Shown piece by piece: positions 5,094 through 7,238 of a stretch of 7,238 bases of DNA; position 1 is the first letter of the stretch, and every line of letters begins with the position of its first letter. The position numbers and the translations under genes are program-made. The stretch covers positions 1-7,238 of the forward strand of contig JBIIDH010000147.1 of NCBI GenBank assembly GCA_044238435.1, written 5' to 3'. This DNA comes from VFMC01 sp044238435 (GTDB lineage: Bacteria; Actinomycetota; Acidimicrobiia; Acidimicrobiales; Ilumatobacteraceae). The notes under the pieces were generated by a model. That model made no database searches, was not told the origin of the DNA, and worked only from the letters and a program-made list of their open reading frames with translations.

Positions 5094-6713
5094 GTGCGCG
5101 TCCACCCCGACGAGGTCATCACCGACGGCCACCACGACATCGCCGGCGAATGGCACCCCGTCGCCCCCGAGGTACGGGTCGCCTTGCGAGCGGCGATGGG
5201 TGACCCCGAACTGAGCCGGCCGATGTGGTTCGTGCCGGAGGGCCACGAGCACCAGTTGCTCGGGCAGTGCACCCTCACCCTCGACGACGGCACCACCTGG
5301 GGCGTGATCGAGCACCTGCCCGCCTCGGTTCCCATCGGCTACCACGACCTGGCCCCGGTCGACGGCGGCCCGGTCACCCGACTGGTGGTGCACCCCACCT
5401 CGTGTCCCCCGCTGCCCCATACCTGGGGCGTGGCGGCGCAGATCTACGCCCTGTGGGACGATGCCGCGTGGGGAATCGGCGACCTCGGCGCCCTGCGACG
5501 GTTGGCCGAGGCGGTCGCAGCGCACGGCGGCGGCGCCGTCCTCACCAGTCCGCTGCACCAGGCGGCACCCGGCTTCCCCCAGCAGGACAGCCCCTACTAC
5601 CCCAGCACGCGCCGGGCGTGGAGCCCGATCCTGCTCGCCATCGACACGCCACCGCCGGCGCACCTGCGTGTCGAACCCGAGCAGTGGATCGACCGCAACC
5701 TGGTGTGGGCACGCAAGCGCGAACACCTCTGGAACCGATTCGCCGCGCTGCCCGGGCCGTGGCCCGACCCGTCGCCCATCGCCCTGTGGAACGCCCGACG
5801 CGAACGGTTCGGTGCCGACTCGGGCCGATGGCCCGCCGAGGTCGACGACCGCATCACCCTGTCGGCCCAGTTCCACGACTGGATGCAGACCCTGGTCGCC
5901 GAGCAGTTGCAGGCCGTGGCCGACACCGGCGTAGCCGTCATCGGCGACCTGGCCGTGGGCTTCGCCCCTGGCGGCGCCGACGCCGACGAGTTCGCTCCCC
6001 TCCTCGCCCCCGGCATCCGCATCGGTGCTCCACCCGACGAGTTCAACCACCAGGGCCAGGACTGGGGACTGCCCGCCTTCGTTCCCTGGCGGCTGCGCGC
6101 TGCGCTGTACCAACCCTTCATCGACACCCTGCGTGCCGCCCTGCGTGGTGTGCAGGGTCTGCGCATCGACCACGTGATGGGCCTCTTCCGCCAGTACTGG
6201 GTGCCCGAGGGCGGTTCGGCCCGCAACGGCGCCTACGTGCGGTTCCCGGCCGACGAACTGCTGGCGATCGTGTGCCTCGAGGCCACCCGCGCCGGGGCGT
6301 TCGTCATCGGCGAAGACCTCGGCACCGTGGAGGACGGCGTACGCGAAGCGCTCTCCGCCTGCGGCATCGCCGGCACCCGGGTGCTGCTGTTCGAGGACGA
6401 ACCGCCGTCCGCCTGGCCGGTGGAGTGCCTCGCCACCCTCACCACCCACGACCTGCCCACCGTGGCCGGCACCTGGGCGCTGCCCGCCGACGACGCCAGG
6501 CGCGCCCGACTCGAGGCCGTCGCCACCGGGTGCACCGACAGCGCACAGGCGATCACGGCGGCGCACGAGGCGCTGCTCGCCTCCCCCGCAGCGCTGCGCC
6601 TGCTCACGGCCGACGACCTGGCCGGCGCCACGGCGCAGCCGAACGTGCCGGGCACCGTCGGCCCGCCCAACTGGTGCCGCCAACTCCCCCGCCCCGTCGA
6701 CCAACTCCTCTGA
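5094..6713 (+). CDS. malQ: 4-alpha-glucanotransferase (amylomaltase, GH77)
   Basis: MalQ (539 residues) cuts an alpha-1,4-glucan and moves the glucanyl part to another glucose chain, in cytoplasmic maltodextrin and glycogen turnover. The N-terminus DGHHDIAGEWHPVAPE with ALRAAMGD (about 11-37) is the usual lead-in of bacterial GH77 proteins, followed by a beta-rich region to about 105. The (beta/alpha)8 barrel begins at WGVAAQIYAL (111-120). Substrate-site stretches include SPYYPSTRRAWSP (166-178), IGDLAVG (283-289) and GQDWGLP (321-327). The nucleophile is D359 in LRIDHVMGLFRQYW, the acid/base is E407 in VIGEDLGT, and the third acid is D453 in TTHDLPT. The PNVPGTVGPPNW end (516-527) is also typical. 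The GTG start at 5094 is the only one that keeps the N-terminal motif; it has no ribosome binding site and may be leaderless. At 539 residues it is closer to the short Thermus form than to the roughly 690-residue E. coli form. No other glycogen gene is in view. Confidence 0.95.
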   Translation: MRVHPDEVITDGHHDIAGEWHPVAPEVRVALRAAMGDPELSRPMWFVPEGHEHQLLGQCTLTLDDGTTWGVIEHLPASVPIGYHDLAPVDGGPVTRLVVHPTSCPPLPHTWGVAAQIYALWDDAAWGIGDLGALRRLAEAVAAHGGGAVLTSPLHQAAPGFPQQDSPYYPSTRRAWSPILLAIDTPPPAHLRVEPEQWIDRNLVWARKREHLWNRFAALPGPWPDPSPIALWNARRERFGADSGRWPAEVDDRITLSAQFHDWMQTLVAEQLQAVADTGVAVIGDLAVGFAPGGADADEFAPLLAPGIRIGAPPDEFNHQGQDWGLPAFVPWRLRAALYQPFIDTLRAALRGVQGLRIDHVMGLFRQYWVPEGGSARNGAYVRFPADELLAIVCLEATRAGAFVIGEDLGTVEDGVREALSACGIAGTRVLLFEDEPPSAWPVECLATLTTHDLPTVAGTWALPADDARRARLEAVATGCTDSAQAITAAHEALLASPAALRLLTADDLAGATAQPNVPGTVGPPNWCRQLPRPVDQLL

Positions 6714-6714
6714 G

Positions 6715-6744
6715 CCCGCCCGCGCACCCGGCCCCCCGGCCCCC
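6715..6744 (-). other. Potential G-quadruplex just after malQ
   Basis: Two bases past the malQ stop the plus strand carries five runs of three to six C (6715-6717, 6719-6721, 6727-6729, 6732-6737, 6740-6744). Read on the minus strand, these are five G-runs with loops of 1 to 5 nt, fitting the G3+N1-7 quadruplex rule. In the malQ transcript the same stretch is C-rich and could serve as a Rho loading site. There is no hairpin followed by a T-run, so malQ has no recognisable intrinsic terminator here. Confidence 0.5.
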
Positions 6745-6751
6745 GCCGACC

Positions 6752-6759
6752 GAACGTTC
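6752..6759. repeat. 8-bp palindrome GAACGTTC
   Basis: A perfect palindrome, flanked by C on both sides so the symmetry stops at 8 bp. It lies 2 bp before the larger inverted repeat and may be part of the same control region. It could also be chance. Confidence 0.35.
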
Positions 6760-6761
6760 CG

Positions 6762-6779
6762 TCTGTGTCACGACACAGA
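6762..6779. promoter_or_regulatory. 18-bp inverted repeat, possible operator upstream of the lipoprotein gene
   Basis: TCTGTGTC and GACACAGA are perfect 8-bp inverted arms around the two bases AC. The centre lies about 55 bp before the lipoprotein ATG and, if that gene is leaderless, about 55 bp upstream of its transcription start, where many activators bind. As RNA it could fold into a 7-bp stem with a CACG loop, but no T-run follows, so a protein-binding site seems more likely than a terminator. The arms do not match an operator I can name. Confidence 0.5.
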
Positions 6780-6812
6780 GATCGAAAATGGTGGGTCGGC
6801 GATGGAGGCGGC

Positions 6813-6818
6813 TAGATT
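6813..6818 (+). promoter_or_regulatory. -10 element TAGATT for the lipoprotein gene
   Basis: TAGATT fits TANNNT and ends exactly 7 nt before the ATG at 6826, so the transcript probably begins at the start codon. No Shine-Dalgarno sequence precedes the ATG (the bases are GTGGCAG), which agrees with leaderless translation. I see no convincing -35 hexamer. Confidence 0.55.
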
Positions 6819-6825
6819 GTGGCAG

Positions 6826-7238
6826 ATGTACCGCCACAATCTCGCAGTGTTCGCGTTCGTCGTCGGATCGGTTGCGGCAGTGGCCGCGTGCGGCGACGAC
6901 ACGGCTGCACCTGCCTCCACCGCGGCCGCCACGACAGCAGCGCCCGACACCACTGCAGCCCCCGAAACGACGGCTCCCGCCACGACTGCCGCTCCGGAGT
7001 CCACGCTGCCGGCCACCACAGTTCCCGACACGACCGAGTCCACCTCGACGGCACCGCCGCCGCGCTTCACGTACCCGGACGGCATCCGCGACGTGCGCTA
7101 CTGCGAGGTCGTGCTGCTGAAGGCCGACACCGACGGCCTGTACGCCGAGGTGTGGAACACGATGGGACGCAGCGAGTGCCCGCAGGACGAGTGGGAGGCC
7201 ATCGATACGGCGGCCATCGCCGCCGAGTACGGCGCCGC
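6826..7238 (+). CDS. Secreted lipoprotein with Thr/Ala/Pro linker, 5' part
   Basis: The visible 137 residues begin with a short lipoprotein signal peptide: MYRHN, a hydrophobic stretch (about 6-21) and the lipobox VAAC with C22 as the predicted lipidated residue after signal peptidase II cleavage. The mature protein would be anchored on the outer face of the cytoplasmic membrane. A low-complexity linker rich in Thr, Ala, Pro and some Glu/Asp spans about 26-79. A folded domain then starts at FTYPDGIRDVRYCEVVLLK (81-99) and continues AEVWNTMGRSECPQDEW (107-123), with two cysteines (C93, C118) that could form a disulfide outside the cell. The RYCEV...EVWNT.G...CP..W pattern seems familiar from uncharacterised bacterial secreted proteins, but I cannot name the family. 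The reading frame is open at the window edge. The gene has its own likely promoter and inverted repeat, and appears unconnected with malQ. Confidence 0.82.
   Translation, partial: MYRHNLAVFAFVVGSVAAVAACGDDTAAPASTAAATTAAPDTTAAPETTAPATTAAPESTLPATTVPDTTESTSTAPPPRFTYPDGIRDVRYCEVVLLKADTDGLYAEVWNTMGRSECPQDEWEAIDTAAIAAEYGA
6901..7062 (+). repeat. Degenerate repeat encoding the lipoprotein linker
   Basis: This segment encodes irregular repeats of the type TTAAP, ETTAP and ATTAAP, made of ACG/ACC/ACT, GCC/GCA and CCC/CCG codons. The repeat is clearer in protein than in DNA because synonymous codons vary, so it has probably been kept by selection for a flexible or glycosylated spacer and not by recent slippage. 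Confidence 0.6.

Noticed and set aside
5052..6704. Upstream extension of the small minus-strand gene to 647 residues
   Set aside because: It lies opposite malQ, whose catalytic motifs are intact. The extension looks like mirrored high-GC coding sequence, and a -10 element sits just before the ATG at 5051.
6752..6759. GAACGTTC as an SOS/LexA box
   Set aside because: The actinobacterial LexA box has the half-sites GAAC and GTTC separated by four bases; here they abut.
6764..6777. TGTG-N6-CACA as a CRP-family site
   Set aside because: The CRP consensus is TGTGA-N6-TCACA, which puts 8 bases between TGTG and CACA. This site has only 6, so the half-site spacing is wrong.
6714..6825. Intrinsic terminator after malQ
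   Set aside because: The inverted repeat is not GC-rich and is not followed by a T-run in either direction; the C-rich stretch does not form a clean hairpin.
1..7238. Search for tRNA, CRISPR, insertion sequences, toxin-antitoxin or defence genes
   Set aside because: No such structure or protein was recognisable on either strand; the window reads as ordinary core genome apart from the points listed.

Overview
The window looks like chromosomal core sequence from a high-GC actinobacterium. The S1, PolA and PdtaR proteins all read as actinobacterial. The divergence from mycobacterial and streptomycete proteins, together with apparently leaderless genes, would fit the Acidimicrobiia (Ilumatobacter-like), but that class assignment is an inference. 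I see no integrase, transposase, tRNA, rRNA, CRISPR array or phage gene.

Minus strand, about 5051 down to 1: five genes in one direction, closely packed and probably one transcription unit. In order of transcription they are a 96-residue charged, helical protein of unknown function (4761-5051), a PdtaR-type response regulator with an RNA-binding ANTAR domain (4152-4727), DNA polymerase I polA (1491-4142), a class I SAM-dependent methyltransferase (739-1494, overlapping polA by ATGA), and the start of rpsA, ribosomal protein S1 (1-658, running off the left edge). From memory, the order pdtaR-polA-rpsA is also found in Mycobacterium tuberculosis (Rv1626, Rv1629, Rv1630), so the backbone is an old actinobacterial neighbourhood. 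Here the methyltransferase sits between polA and rpsA.

Plus strand, 5094 to the right edge: malQ, a GH77 4-alpha-glucanotransferase (5094-6713), is divergent from the minus-strand unit across only 42 bp. After it come a C-rich stretch with G-quadruplex potential on the minus strand, two short palindromes, and a leaderless-looking promoter. The promoter precedes the 5' part of a secreted lipoprotein gene with a Thr/Ala/Pro linker (6826-7238, running off the right edge).

The genes join replication/repair (PolA), translation (S1) and RNA-level regulation (PdtaR) in one unit, with glycogen/maltodextrin metabolism (MalQ) next door. I found no convincing new biological system. The points most worth a second look are the natural tyrosine and the unusual asparagine in the PolA active-site motifs, the in-frame 9-nt junction between pdtaR and polA, the identical promoter-to-ATG spacing at two genes, the uncharacterised palindrome upstream of the lipoprotein, and the small helical protein beside PdtaR.
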